A stretch of 64,000 nt of DNA, from NCBI GenBank assembly GCA_017640505.1, contig JAEPQO010000001.1:1-64000 (forward strand). Reading direction: 5' to 3'. Positions 50,563-58,869 of this stretch are shown here, one piece after another (the first letter of the stretch is position 1; each line of letters begins with the position of its first letter). Made by a program: the position numbers and the translations under genes. The stretch comes from Rhodospirillales bacterium. Its GTDB lineage: Bacteria > Pseudomonadota > Alphaproteobacteria > Rhodospirillales > Casp-alpha2. The notes beneath the pieces were generated by a model. It worked only from the letters and a program-made list of their open reading frames with translations, was not told the origin of the DNA and did not search any database.

Positions 50563-52116
50563 TTAGACCGTAAACTTTTCGGTGCCGTCGTCGTATTCGA
50601 TTGTATAGAGGTCCTTGCGCCGATCGATCCAGTTGCGAACCGTGCCGAAATGCTTGTGATGCGGCAGCTTGTCCAGATCGAGATCGTGGATCAGCACCAT
50701 CTCGGCATTCGGCGTGCACTCCGCCGCGATGCCTTCGCGGTCGAAGGAAATATCCGACGGCGTGTAGATGCCCGATTGCGCGTAGTGAATTTCCGCCGTC
50801 GACACATAAGGCAGGTTGCCGCATGCGCCGGCGACCGCGACATAAACATGGTTCTCAATGGCGCGTGCCCGGGCGCACAGGCTGACGCGCAGATGGCCTG
50901 AGCGCATGTCCGTGTTATACGGCACGAAGATGATATTGGCCCCCTTGCCGGCCGCGATCCGTGCCAGTTCCGGAAACTCGATGTCATAGCAGATGAGGAT
51001 CGCGACCTTGCCGCGGTCGGTATCGAACACGTGCACTTTCTCGCCGCCGCTGACGCCCCACCACTTCACTTCCGCCGGGGTGATGTGAATCTTGTACTGT
51101 TTTTCCAGGGTGCCGTCGCGGCGGAACAGGTAGGCGATGTTGAACAGACGCTCGTCCTCGATCGCAAGGTGCGACCCGCCGACGATGTTGACGTTGTAGC
51201 GGATCGCCAGCTCGGCAAACATCTCCAGGTACGGTTCGGTGAACTGATCGAGCGCACGCGCCGCATCCTGCGGCTTGTCCGTGGTCATGATTGAGAACAG
51301 CTGCGTCGTCAGCAGTTCGGGAAAGACGCAGAAATCGGCCCGGTATTCCGATGCCGTGCCGACGAAGTGCTCGCACTGCTGGGCGAAGTCCTTGAAGCTC
51401 TCGACCTTGTGCATCTGGTACTGGACGATGCACAGCCGCGCAGAACCGGGGAGATTCTGCGCCCCTTCCTCGGCGCGGTAATCCGGGTTTCGCCAGATCA
51501 TCAGCACCGCGTTGCCGCAGCTTTCCTCGTCCTCGGCAAGGTAATCGTGGATCACGCGGATGATCTCGAACCCGTTTGCGAGCTGCGCCACGAGGACCGG
51601 GTCATCGAGTTCGCGGGCGACGACCTTTTCGACGTATTCCTCAGGCGTCATCTCGTCGGCATGCTGGTGGTAACCCGGAATACGGCCGCCGATGACGATG
51701 CCTTTCAAGTTCTTCGCAACGACCAGTTCCTTGCGCGCTTCATACAGCCGGCGCGCCAGCTTGTAGCCCTGGTACTCCCTGAGCACGGCGATATCGATAC
51801 CGTAAAGGTATTCGCCGTCCTCACGGTGGTTCCGGATGAAGCCGTCGTCGGTGACCGTGTCGAAATCGTGCGCGCTGGACGCGACATGCCCCGAGATCAG
51901 CAACGACGACGAAATGGCCACCAGTTCGCCCTCGACCTCGACACCCATCTGGCCTTCGGGAAAGGACCGGAGCTGGCTCAGGAAATGCGGACGTCCCCAA
52001 GGCTGGATGCTTTTGAAAACGTCTGTCTGAACCCGGAGAACCGCCGGATAATCTGAAACCCGCAAGGGCCTGACGGCCACCTTGCGCTCGAATTTTTCAA
52101 GTTCGGAATCGTCCAT
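50563..52116 (-). CDS. GNAT acetyltransferase-nitrilase fusion
   Basis: 517 residues in two domains. N-terminal GNAT-like (about 10-215): VRPLRVSDYPAVLRVQTDVF, YLYGIDIAVLREYQGYKLAR with the acetyl-CoA loop. C-terminal carbon-nitrogen hydrolase (about 228-510): the catalytic Glu in FPELLTTQLFS, Lys in KQYKIHITPAEVKWWG and Cys in VAILICYDIEFPELARI. Similar two-domain proteins occur widely, but their substrate is not settled; the pair suggests acyl transfer and amide hydrolysis on related molecules. It is convergent with the dehydrogenase. Confidence 0.85.
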   Translation of the reverse strand: MDDSELEKFERKVAVRPLRVSDYPAVLRVQTDVFKSIQPWGRPHFLSQLRSFPEGQMGVEVEGELVAISSSLLISGHVASSAHDFDTVTDDGFIRNHREDGEYLYGIDIAVLREYQGYKLARRLYEARKELVVAKNLKGIVIGGRIPGYHQHADEMTPEEYVEKVVARELDDPVLVAQLANGFEIIRVIHDYLAEDEESCGNAVLMIWRNPDYRAEEGAQNLPGSARLCIVQYQMHKVESFKDFAQQCEHFVGTASEYRADFCVFPELLTTQLFSIMTTDKPQDAARALDQFTEPYLEMFAELAIRYNVNIVGGSHLAIEDERLFNIAYLFRRDGTLEKQYKIHITPAEVKWWGVSGGEKVHVFDTDRGKVAILICYDIEFPELARIAAGKGANIIFVPYNTDMRSGHLRVSLCARARAIENHVYVAVAGACGNLPYVSTAEIHYAQSGIYTPSDISFDREGIAAECTPNAEMVLIHDLDLDKLPHHKHFGTVRNWIDRRKDLYTIEYDDGTEKFTV

Positions 52117-52190
52117 TTCGTATCCGTGGCCCCAGGATCAAAGAATACCCGACCTTAACCAACGCCCCCGGCGTTTCCAAGGCTCAGCCG

Positions 52191-53060
52191 TCATTCCGGC
52201 AGCGGGATGAATTCGTCATCGCCGGGCACTTTTGCGAACTTGCCGGCCTTCCAGTCCGCCTTGGCCTGCTCCAGAAGATCATTGTCGGAGGCGACGAAGT
52301 TCCACCATATCTTGCGGGGACCGTCCATCGGTGCGCCACCGCACAGCATGACGCGGCTTTCCGCCGTCGAAACGACGTCTGGGTTCGCACCGGGCTTCAG
52401 GACCGCCATGGTGTGCTCGGGCACGGCCTCGCCGTCGATTTCGATGCCGCCGGACACGACGTAAAGGGCTCGCTCTTCATGTTCGTCCGGAATGGCGATC
52501 CGGCAGCCGTTACCGGCCTGAATGTCCAGGTACACGGTCGGCCACAGCACATCGACATCCGCTTTCCGGCCGAACGCCTCTCCGGCGATCAGTTTCATGC
52601 AGACGCCGCCCTCGCTGAATTCGGGCAGGGATTCCGTCGGATGATGCTTGAACGCGGGTTCGGTCTGCTCGTGCGACTTGGGCAGCGCGACCCACGCCTG
52701 AATGCCGTGGATGGTGGATGCACGGGCGCGCTCCTCATCGCCTGTGCGTTCGGAATGCACGATACCGCGCCCCGCCGTCATCCAGTTCACGGCACCCGGA
52801 CAGATCGCCTGTTCGCAGCCAAGCGAATCCCGATGCATGATCTCGCCTTCGAAAAGATAGGTCACGGTGGCAAGGCCGATGTGCGGATGCGGCCTGACAT
52901 CGATGCCCTTGCCAGGCGGAAATTCGGCAGGGCCCATGTGATCGAAGAATATGAAAGGCCCCACCATGCGCCGCTCCTTGAACGGCAGTACGCGGCGCAC
53001 TTCGAAATCGCCCAGGTCCGTCGGACGCGGCGAAATCAGCAAGTCGATGGCAGAGGACAT
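52191..53060 (-). CDS. Pirin family protein
   Basis: 289 residues of the bicupin pirin fold. Metal ligands are visible: HPHIGLATVTYLFEGEIMHR (two His), MTAGRGIVHSERTGD (His and Glu). FKERRMVGPFIFFDHMGPAE and GIQAWVALPKSHEQTEPAF are standard family segments. Pirins bind iron; some act as quercetinases, others as regulators. AGGAAGGAGA gives a strong ribosome site for the ATG at 53058-53060; a longer ORF to 53159 was rejected. Confidence 0.9.
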   Translation of the reverse strand: MSSAIDLLISPRPTDLGDFEVRRVLPFKERRMVGPFIFFDHMGPAEFPPGKGIDVRPHPHIGLATVTYLFEGEIMHRDSLGCEQAICPGAVNWMTAGRGIVHSERTGDEERARASTIHGIQAWVALPKSHEQTEPAFKHHPTESLPEFSEGGVCMKLIAGEAFGRKADVDVLWPTVYLDIQAGNGCRIAIPDEHEERALYVVSGGIEIDGEAVPEHTMAVLKPGANPDVVSTAESRVMLCGGAPMDGPRKIWWNFVASDNDLLEQAKADWKAGKFAKVPGDDEFIPLPE

Positions 53061-53103
53061 TTGCGTCTCCTTCCTGTTCGTCTTTTGGACATATGGGGAG
53101 CGC

Positions 53104-53137
53104 AAAAAGAAGACGCCACCCCAAGACCGGGATGGCG
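53104..53137 (-). terminator. Terminator of the FecR-domain gene
   Basis: On the minus strand, CGCCATCCC ... GGGGTGGCG forms a hairpin with mismatches, followed by TCTTCTTTTT. It lies about 40 bases past the stop of the gene at 53176. Confidence 0.65.
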
Positions 53138-53175
53138 CCGCCTTCTTCTCGGCCGGCAAGCCGATGAAAGTGCAA

Positions 53176-53850
53176 TCAGTATGTGATGGATTTTGCCGCT
53201 TCCGCCAGTTGCTCCGGCGTCAGATTGAAAGGCGCATCAGGTGTCGGCTGACCCCGTTCGATAACCACGGCTTCAAGCGGCGTATCGAGCGTCACGGTGC
53301 GTCCGTCCGGCCCCGTGATTTCGACAATCCCGTTGTCGATCAATGCCATGGTCAGCTTGTTTTCTTCCTGAAGCCCCCAGAAATCGGTCCCGCGCACGCC
53401 AATCGTCGCAATCGGCGTCCGCATGGTCAGCGTACCGCCATTGACCTTGTTCACTTTGCCCGAGATCATCCGGAACACGCCCTTAGTCAGGGTCAGCAAG
53501 CCCTTACCCTGCTTACCCGGGACATACACCATTTCGTCGATGGTCAGCTCGGAGTTATCCCCAATGAACAACTGACTATCGTCGAGAAGCAGAATCTCGG
53601 CACGGGTATCATTTCCGGTCAGGATGGTATCCAGGAACTTTACGTCGCTGCCCTGCGAGAGAGTTCGCGGCAGGTTCTGCAGTATGCTCGCAATGTTGCC
53701 GCGTGCTCGCATTACACTGCCGACATCGGTACCGGCGGCAGGCACATTAGCATATTCCTGGTCGGCGCGTGTTCCACTCGGAACAATACCGGCAATCATC
53801 GCAGCGCAAACAAAAAGCACAGCAATTCGGGCGGGTGAGGCTGTTCTCAT
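53176..53850 (-). CDS. Secreted FecR-domain protein
   Basis: 224 residues. A signal peptide ends near GTRADQ. The FecR domain is about 70-170: DTILTGNDTRAEILLLDDSQ, LFIGDNSELTIDEMVYVPG, KGVFRMISGKVNKVNGGTLT, then TPIATIGVRGTDFWG, the signature of FecR domains outside sigma-factor systems. No ECF sigma factor or TonB receptor is nearby, and there is no LysM or autotransporter partner. It may sense or bind a surface polymer. A following small hairpin ends the transcript. Confidence 0.8.
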   Translation of the reverse strand: MRTASPARIAVLFVCAAMIAGIVPSGTRADQEYANVPAAGTDVGSVMRARGNIASILQNLPRTLSQGSDVKFLDTILTGNDTRAEILLLDDSQLFIGDNSELTIDEMVYVPGKQGKGLLTLTKGVFRMISGKVNKVNGGTLTMRTPIATIGVRGTDFWGLQEENKLTMALIDNGIVEITGPDGRTVTLDTPLEAVVIERGQPTPDAPFNLTPEQLAEAAKSITY

Positions 53851-53973
53851 ATCAATAACTAGGCCTTTTCTGAATAAGTGCTGAGCATCTCGTCGTCCCC
53901 ATGCGGCGCAACGTAGTGGTCAAGCGCATGCACCGAAATTGGGGATTACACTTAGCAGCGTCGCTATTTAGGC

Positions 53974-54004
53974 AGAAAAAAACGCCACCCGAACGGGATG
54001 GCGC
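53974..54004 (-). terminator. Terminator of the TPR-oxygenase gene
   Basis: On the minus strand, GCGCCATCCCG-TT-CGGGTGGCG forms an almost perfect stem, followed by seven Ts. It lies 113 bases downstream of the stop at 54117. Confidence 0.88.
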
Positions 54005-54116
54005 TTTGAGTCTTTTCCGGCACTTGGTGCCGACAGGGAGGGCAATCAGAGGATAATGGCTCTGAACCATCTTTACGGTAGCGGTTTCGCATTGGCCCCG
54101 TAATTAGGGATTACCC

Positions 54117-55751
54117 TTAGTCCCATCCGGCTGCCGGAAAGACGTCGAAAGCGATGGAAATCCGCCGTGCCGTCCCCGCCAACGGCACCGTCCGGTGATA
54201 GAAATGGCTTGGGAACAGCAGCATCAGCCCCGGCTCCGGCTTGAAATACGTCACCGCCGGATCGTGCGCCGCATGAATGTCTTCCGGCGGCCGGCCGAAT
54301 TCGATCCAGCCGGCGCGTTCCGGATCGTCGTCGCGCACGCTCTCCGGCACCTCGGCATAATAGACGCCGGACAGCCATGCCGCCGGATGGATGTGTGGCA
54401 CTTGGTGGCCGTCCTGCTCCATCACCACGCCCCAGACGGATATCGCGATCTCGCCGGGGCAGGCATCGATGAAGGGGTGCGCGGGCTCGCCGGCGAAACT
54501 GCGTTTATAGGCGCGGAAAGCCTCTTCGATTTCGCTGCGGAACGCCGCCATGGGCCCAAGCGGTGCCGTCAGCAACTCGCCGGAATGACGCCCCTTGCGT
54601 GTTGCATGGGCCTTCGGTGACGGGGTCAACGTCGGATGCGACAGCACGTGCTCGGCAAGCTTGGCATTGAATGCCATCATGTCGTCGAACCCGTCCGGCG
54701 CCGCAAGCGGCCGCCGCCGGATAAACCGGTCCGGGTCGTCCAGGTTCAGTGCATCCTTTTCGCGGCCGAGATCGCGGAGCGCGAAGGCCTTAAACGCCAA
54801 TGCCGCCGGGTGCGACGGCGTTCGCTGCATGAAGCGGCCGATCTCATCGAGAGCCGACGCCGGGTCGCCGGCCACGAGCGACATGTCCGCCAGATTGATC
54901 GCCGCCTTGGCAAATCCGGGATCGATGCCGAGCGCACGCCGGTAGGCTTTTTCGGCCTCCGCGCGTTCACCCAGTGCCGCGTAGGCTTCGCCAAGGTTGA
55001 GTGCGGCGGCGGCGTGTCCCTGCTCGAGCGCCAGGGTACGCCGGTACTGTTCGGCCGCCGCTTCGTGTTGGCCCAGCCCCTGCTGCGCCACACCGAGATT
55101 GAAATGTGCCGCCGCCAGACCGGGATCGAGCGCCGCTGCTTTTGCCGCGGCATCGCAAGCAGCGGCGTCATCGCCCGTCCCGCTCAGCACCGCCGCCAGG
55201 TTCGTGTATGCGACCGGGTCATCGGGGTTGAGGGCGACCCACGCTTCGAGTGCCGTGCGCGCCCCTGCAAGATCGCCGGCGCTCCGAAGGGCCTCGGCAT
55301 GGCCGATCGCGGCACCGCCATGCGACGGATCGCGCGCCATCGCGGTTTCGAACCAGGCCGCCGCATTCCGGTGCCGACCACGCCCCGCGAGCAGGAGCCC
55401 GGCATTGTAGGCCGGTTCCGCATACGCCGGCGCCAGTTCGGACCCGGCTGCATACGCTTCAAGTGCCGCCGCCGTCTCGCCGGATGCGGCGTGCACGTTA
55501 CCGAGGTTCATCCGGATCTCTGCGTCTTTCGGCGCACGCTTGACTGCTTCTTCCAGCAGATCGCGGGCGTCGCCCTTTTCCCCGCACTGAAAGGCCGCAA
55601 TGCCGGCGAGGTTAAGCACCGCGGCATCGCGCACCCGGCCGGCAAGCAGACGTCGCGCCGCCGTCAGCGCGTCCTCGGGCCGTCCCTGGGCGAGCGCATC
55701 GCGGATGCCAGCCAGCCGTTGATCCGTTTTCCGTGTCCTTGCCTTCGCCAT
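54117..55751 (-). CDS. TPR protein with 2OG-Fe(II) oxygenase-like domain
   Basis: 544 residues. About ten TPR units fill residues 10-330 (repeated pattern of A-x-x-N-L-G-x-A-x-x-x-x-G). The C-terminal domain (about 360-540) is 2OG-FeII_Oxy_5-like: GVVMEQDGHQVPHIHPAAWL with the metal-binding His, SGVYYAEVPESV, and LFPSHFYHRTVPLAGTARR with the second His and the 2OG-binding Arg. Such enzymes hydroxylate proteins or small molecules. The start MAKARTRKT was chosen because a longer ORF would overlap the divergent gene. Confidence 0.8.
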   Translation of the reverse strand: MAKARTRKTDQRLAGIRDALAQGRPEDALTAARRLLAGRVRDAAVLNLAGIAAFQCGEKGDARDLLEEAVKRAPKDAEIRMNLGNVHAASGETAAALEAYAAGSELAPAYAEPAYNAGLLLAGRGRHRNAAAWFETAMARDPSHGGAAIGHAEALRSAGDLAGARTALEAWVALNPDDPVAYTNLAAVLSGTGDDAAACDAAAKAAALDPGLAAAHFNLGVAQQGLGQHEAAAEQYRRTLALEQGHAAAALNLGEAYAALGERAEAEKAYRRALGIDPGFAKAAINLADMSLVAGDPASALDEIGRFMQRTPSHPAALAFKAFALRDLGREKDALNLDDPDRFIRRRPLAAPDGFDDMMAFNAKLAEHVLSHPTLTPSPKAHATRKGRHSGELLTAPLGPMAAFRSEIEEAFRAYKRSFAGEPAHPFIDACPGEIAISVWGVVMEQDGHQVPHIHPAAWLSGVYYAEVPESVRDDDPERAGWIEFGRPPEDIHAAHDPAVTYFKPEPGLMLLFPSHFYHRTVPLAGTARRISIAFDVFPAAGWD

Positions 55752-55815
55752 AAGCGAACAATCGGACGTCACGGGGTCTCTCGCAAGTCCGCTGATCGGG
55801 GGATATAGTAACGCC

Positions 55816-57237
55816 ATGACCGACCCGACCATGCCGCCCCTCCTTGCCGACGCACTCGCCCACCACCAGAAGGGCGCGCTTGAGGATGCCGAGGCCGGGT
55901 ACCTGCAGGTGATCGACGAAGATCCCGCCAATGTGGATGCGTTTCACCTGCTGTCGATCCTGCGTCTGCAGCAGGGCCGTGCCGAGGATGCCCTGCCGCT
56001 GATCGACCGGGTCATTGAACTGGCGCCGCAAGCCGCCGACGCGCACGGCAACAAGGGAACGGCGCTGCAGGCGCTGGAACGCTACGGCGAGGCCGCGTTT
56101 TCCTTCCGCACCGCCATCGGTCTCGCGCCCGACGCCGCGCAGCATTACTACAACCTGGGCAACGCGCTTCGTGCCGACGACGACAAACCCGGTGCCGTCC
56201 GCGCCTATCGCGATGCGATCCGTTGTGCACCGGACCTCGTGCAGGCGCATTCAAACCTTGCGACGACGCTCTCCGAACTGGGCCTGTTCGACGAAGCCGC
56301 CGCGCATTGCAAGCTGGCGCTGCAGTACCAGCCGGGGTTCGCCGACGCGCACTACAACCTCGGCAATGCACACCGCGAGGCGGGGCGTTACGAAAACGCC
56401 GTCGACGCTTACCAGCATGCCGTCTTCCACGACCCGGATCACGCCGACGCCTACTGCAACCTCGGCCTGACGGAGATGATTTCACCAGGCCTCGATCAGG
56501 CGATACGTACGCTCGGCAAAGCGGTCGAGATCCAGCCTGACCACGACATGGCCCGGTTCTATCAGGCGGTCGCCAAGGAAATGACCGGCGCCGACGCATC
56601 GCGCCTGTTCGCCGACCTCCCCGACGACGACGCCACCGTCGATGCGTGGCTGGACAGTTGGGACTACGTCAAAAGCCATTCGACGCTGAAGACGGAGATC
56701 ATTCACTGCCCGTACGCCTTGCTGGATCATGCGATGGCGGCCGCCGAACGGGACGGCCTTGTGCTGGAATTCGGCGTCAGGCACGGCCAGTCGATCCGCC
56801 ACATCGCAAGCCTGACGGATCAGCCGGTACACGGCTTCGATTCGTTTCACGGCCTGCCGGCCGCATGGGGCGGCGAGCCGGAGGGCGTCTACTCGACCTA
56901 TGGCGCGCTGCCGGACGTGCCCGCCAACGTGACGCTGCACGCGGGGCTGTTCGAAGATACGCTCGCGCCGTTCCTCGCCGGGCATCCGGGCTATGTGAAA
57001 TGCTGCAACATCGACTGCGATATTTACGGTTCCACCGTCACCGTGCTCGACGGGCTCGCGTCGCGCATCAAGCCGGGCAGCGTGCTGGTGTTCGACGAAT
57101 ACCTGATCAACCCGACGTGGCGGGACGACGAATACAAGGCGTTCCAGGAAGCCGTCGAGAGATACGGCTGGAAATACCGTTACCTCGCGTTCGGGATCGT
57201 CACCAAGCAGGCAGCGGTGATCATCGAGGAGATCTAG
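55816..57237 (+). CDS. TPR protein with class I methyltransferase domain
   Basis: 473 residues. Seven or so TPR units (about 12-265, AHYNLGNAHREAGRYENAVD is typical). The C-terminal domain (about 275-473) is TylF/FkbM-like: LVLEFGVRHGQSIRHIASLT (SAM site), VHGFDSFHGLPAAWGG, YVKCCNIDCDIYGSTVTVLD (metal-binding acidic residues), KPGSVLVFDEYLINPTW. It likely methylates a sugar or polyketide-like substrate. It is divergent from the TPR-oxygenase, with 64 bases between. Confidence 0.82.
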   Translation: MTDPTMPPLLADALAHHQKGALEDAEAGYLQVIDEDPANVDAFHLLSILRLQQGRAEDALPLIDRVIELAPQAADAHGNKGTALQALERYGEAAFSFRTAIGLAPDAAQHYYNLGNALRADDDKPGAVRAYRDAIRCAPDLVQAHSNLATTLSELGLFDEAAAHCKLALQYQPGFADAHYNLGNAHREAGRYENAVDAYQHAVFHDPDHADAYCNLGLTEMISPGLDQAIRTLGKAVEIQPDHDMARFYQAVAKEMTGADASRLFADLPDDDATVDAWLDSWDYVKSHSTLKTEIIHCPYALLDHAMAAAERDGLVLEFGVRHGQSIRHIASLTDQPVHGFDSFHGLPAAWGGEPEGVYSTYGALPDVPANVTLHAGLFEDTLAPFLAGHPGYVKCCNIDCDIYGSTVTVLDGLASRIKPGSVLVFDEYLINPTWRDDEYKAFQEAVERYGWKYRYLAFGIVTKQAAVIIEEI

Positions 57238-57653
57238 TCTCCGTTCAGATGCAACACGACATTGCGGCGGTGCGGGCGCGTTCTGTGTTCGAACAGGTAA
57301 ATCCCCTGCCACGTGCCCAGCACCGGGCGGCCATCGGCGACGGGGATGCTTAGCGAAACATCGCTCAGCGCGCTCCGGATGTGCGCGGGCATGTCGTCGG
57401 GTCCTTCGGCGGTGTGGCGGTAAAGCGACGGGTCCTCCGACACCAGCCTCTTGAAGAACACGTTCAGGTCATGGATCACGTCGGGGTCGGCGTTCTCCTG
57501 GATCGTCAGCGACGCCGACGTATGCCGGCAGTAAAGCGTCAGCAGCCCCGCCGCCATGCCGCTTTCGGCGCAGAATCCGACCGCATCGCGGGTGAACTCG
57601 TAGAGCCCCTGCCCGTGCGTCGATATCTGCAGCTGGGTTTGTGCGTGCGCCAT
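57234..57653 (-). CDS. YjbQ-family protein
   Basis: 139 residues, UPF0047. Family motifs: CRHTSASLTIQENADPDVIH, DLNVFFKRLVSEDPSLYRHT, EGPDDMPAHIRSALSDVSLS, PVLGTWQGIYLFEHRTRPHR. YjbQ was linked to thiamine-phosphate synthase activity and to heme-related roles in other bacteria. The stop overlaps the tail of the TPR-methyltransferase gene by four bases (convergent). Confidence 0.9.
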   Translation of the reverse strand: MAHAQTQLQISTHGQGLYEFTRDAVGFCAESGMAAGLLTLYCRHTSASLTIQENADPDVIHDLNVFFKRLVSEDPSLYRHTAEGPDDMPAHIRSALSDVSLSIPVADGRPVLGTWQGIYLFEHRTRPHRRNVVLHLNGD

Positions 57654-57700
57654 GCTTTCCTGTTAGCATCCTCTTCGACGTTTGCAAACGAGAGGCCGCC

Positions 57701-58147
57701 ATGCGCATCCGACAGGGCCCCCTTCCCGGCAGCGCCGCCGACGATATCACGCGCGGCGTGGTGCGCCTGATGAATGACCTCGGCCATGCGCCGCTGCTTG
57801 AATTCCGGCTCACCAACAAGCGCCGCGTCGACGTCGCGGCGCTGGACCGGGACGGCAGGTTCACCGTGATCGAGGTGAAAAGCTCGCTCGCCGACTTTCG
57901 CGCCGACGGCAAATGGCAGGAATACCTGCCCTATTGCGATTTCTTCTATTTCGCGGTGAACCCGGATTTCCCGCAGGACCGCCTGCCGGATGACGTCGGC
58001 CTGATCGTCGCGGATACGTATGGCGCGGCGATCCTGAGGCCTGCCGACGAATTTCCGATGAACGGCAACCGGCGCCGGACGCAGACGCTGCGGTTCGCAC
58101 GTACCGGTGCCAGCCGTCTCGCCGGCCGCGACGATCCGCCCGTCTGA
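57701..58147 (+). CDS. mmcB: MmcB-like DNA repair nuclease
   Basis: 148 residues of the MmcB family, a PD-(D/E)xK-like nuclease of alphaproteobacteria. The core reads LTNKRRVDVAALDRDGRFTV, then IEVKSSLADFRADGKWQEYL, with the E-x-K in IEVKSS, and YCDFFYFAVNPDFPQDRLP. In Caulobacter MmcB acts in mutagenic/DNA repair under the SOS response; I see no clear LexA box here. AGAGGCC precedes the start. It faces the M48 gene convergently. Confidence 0.87.
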   Translation: MRIRQGPLPGSAADDITRGVVRLMNDLGHAPLLEFRLTNKRRVDVAALDRDGRFTVIEVKSSLADFRADGKWQEYLPYCDFFYFAVNPDFPQDRLPDDVGLIVADTYGAAILRPADEFPMNGNRRRTQTLRFARTGASRLAGRDDPPV

Positions 58148-58150
58148 ATT

Positions 58151-58861
58151 TCAGCCGATCCGGTGCAGCCGCTGGCCGTAGGCATTGAGCCACGCTTCGG
58201 CCTGCTCCTCGTGCGGCGTCAGTTGCTGCACCAGCTTGTGGAAATTCGGGCCGTGGTTGCGCTCGACGATGTGCGCGACTTCGTGGGCGACGATGAATTC
58301 GAACACGAAGCGCGGCGCCAGGATCATCCGCCAGGAGAAATTGAGCGAGCCGTCATGCGCACACGAGCCCCAGCGCGACGTGGTATCGCGCACCGTGACG
58401 CGGCCGACGCGCACACCAAGCTCGGCGGCCTTTTCCTGCGCCAAATCGGCAAGCCGCGCCTTGGCCTCTTTCTTCAGCCAGTCGAGCAGGCGGCGCGGCA
58501 GATGTTCGATATCGCCCGAGACACAGACGATGCCGTCTTCCAGCCACACGCCGCGCCGCGCCTCGGGCCGGTGCTCGATGACATGGTCTTCACCCAGGAT
58601 CGGAATGGTCCGGCCGTGCTCGAACGGGATGCGTTCCGGCAGTTTTTCCAGCCGCCGCTGCAGCCACGCGTGCTGGCTTTCCAGAAAGCCGAGGGCTTCG
58701 GCTTCCGATGCATACCACGGCACCGTGAGCGCCACGCCGTCGGTTTTCGGGTCGACGCGTAGGATGATGCGCCGCGCTTGGCGGTTTCGCTTGAGCAATA
58801 CCGGCACGGCGCGGCCGTCCAGTTCGAAGCTGAATTCCTTGCTCGTGCGGCGCGCCGCCAA
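58151..58861 (-). CDS. YgjP/M48-type metalloprotease (DUF45)
   Basis: 236 residues. The zinc motif is FEFIVAHEVAHIVERNHGPNF (H-E-x-x-H with a third His in HGPNFHKLV), preceded by DTTSRWGSCAHDGSLNFSWR, the hallmark of the YgjP/DUF45 family. N-terminal beta strands carry PVLLKRNRQARRIILRVDPK. A start codon is not obvious: TTG at 58859-58861, 8 bases after the DapA-like stop, is my choice. The long antisense-sharing ORF to 59704 is only a frame continuation through the DapA gene. Confidence 0.82.
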   Translation of the reverse strand: MAARRTSKEFSFELDGRAVPVLLKRNRQARRIILRVDPKTDGVALTVPWYASEAEALGFLESQHAWLQRRLEKLPERIPFEHGRTIPILGEDHVIEHRPEARRGVWLEDGIVCVSGDIEHLPRRLLDWLKKEAKARLADLAQEKAAELGVRVGRVTVRDTTSRWGSCAHDGSLNFSWRMILAPRFVFEFIVAHEVAHIVERNHGPNFHKLVQQLTPHEEQAEAWLNAYGQRLHRIG

Positions 58862-58869
58862 CGGTCGCG

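Noticed and set aside
54636..55808. 390-residue plus-strand ORF across the TPR-oxygenase gene
   Set aside because: Shadow of the repetitive TPR coding region; the sense frame has complete family motifs.
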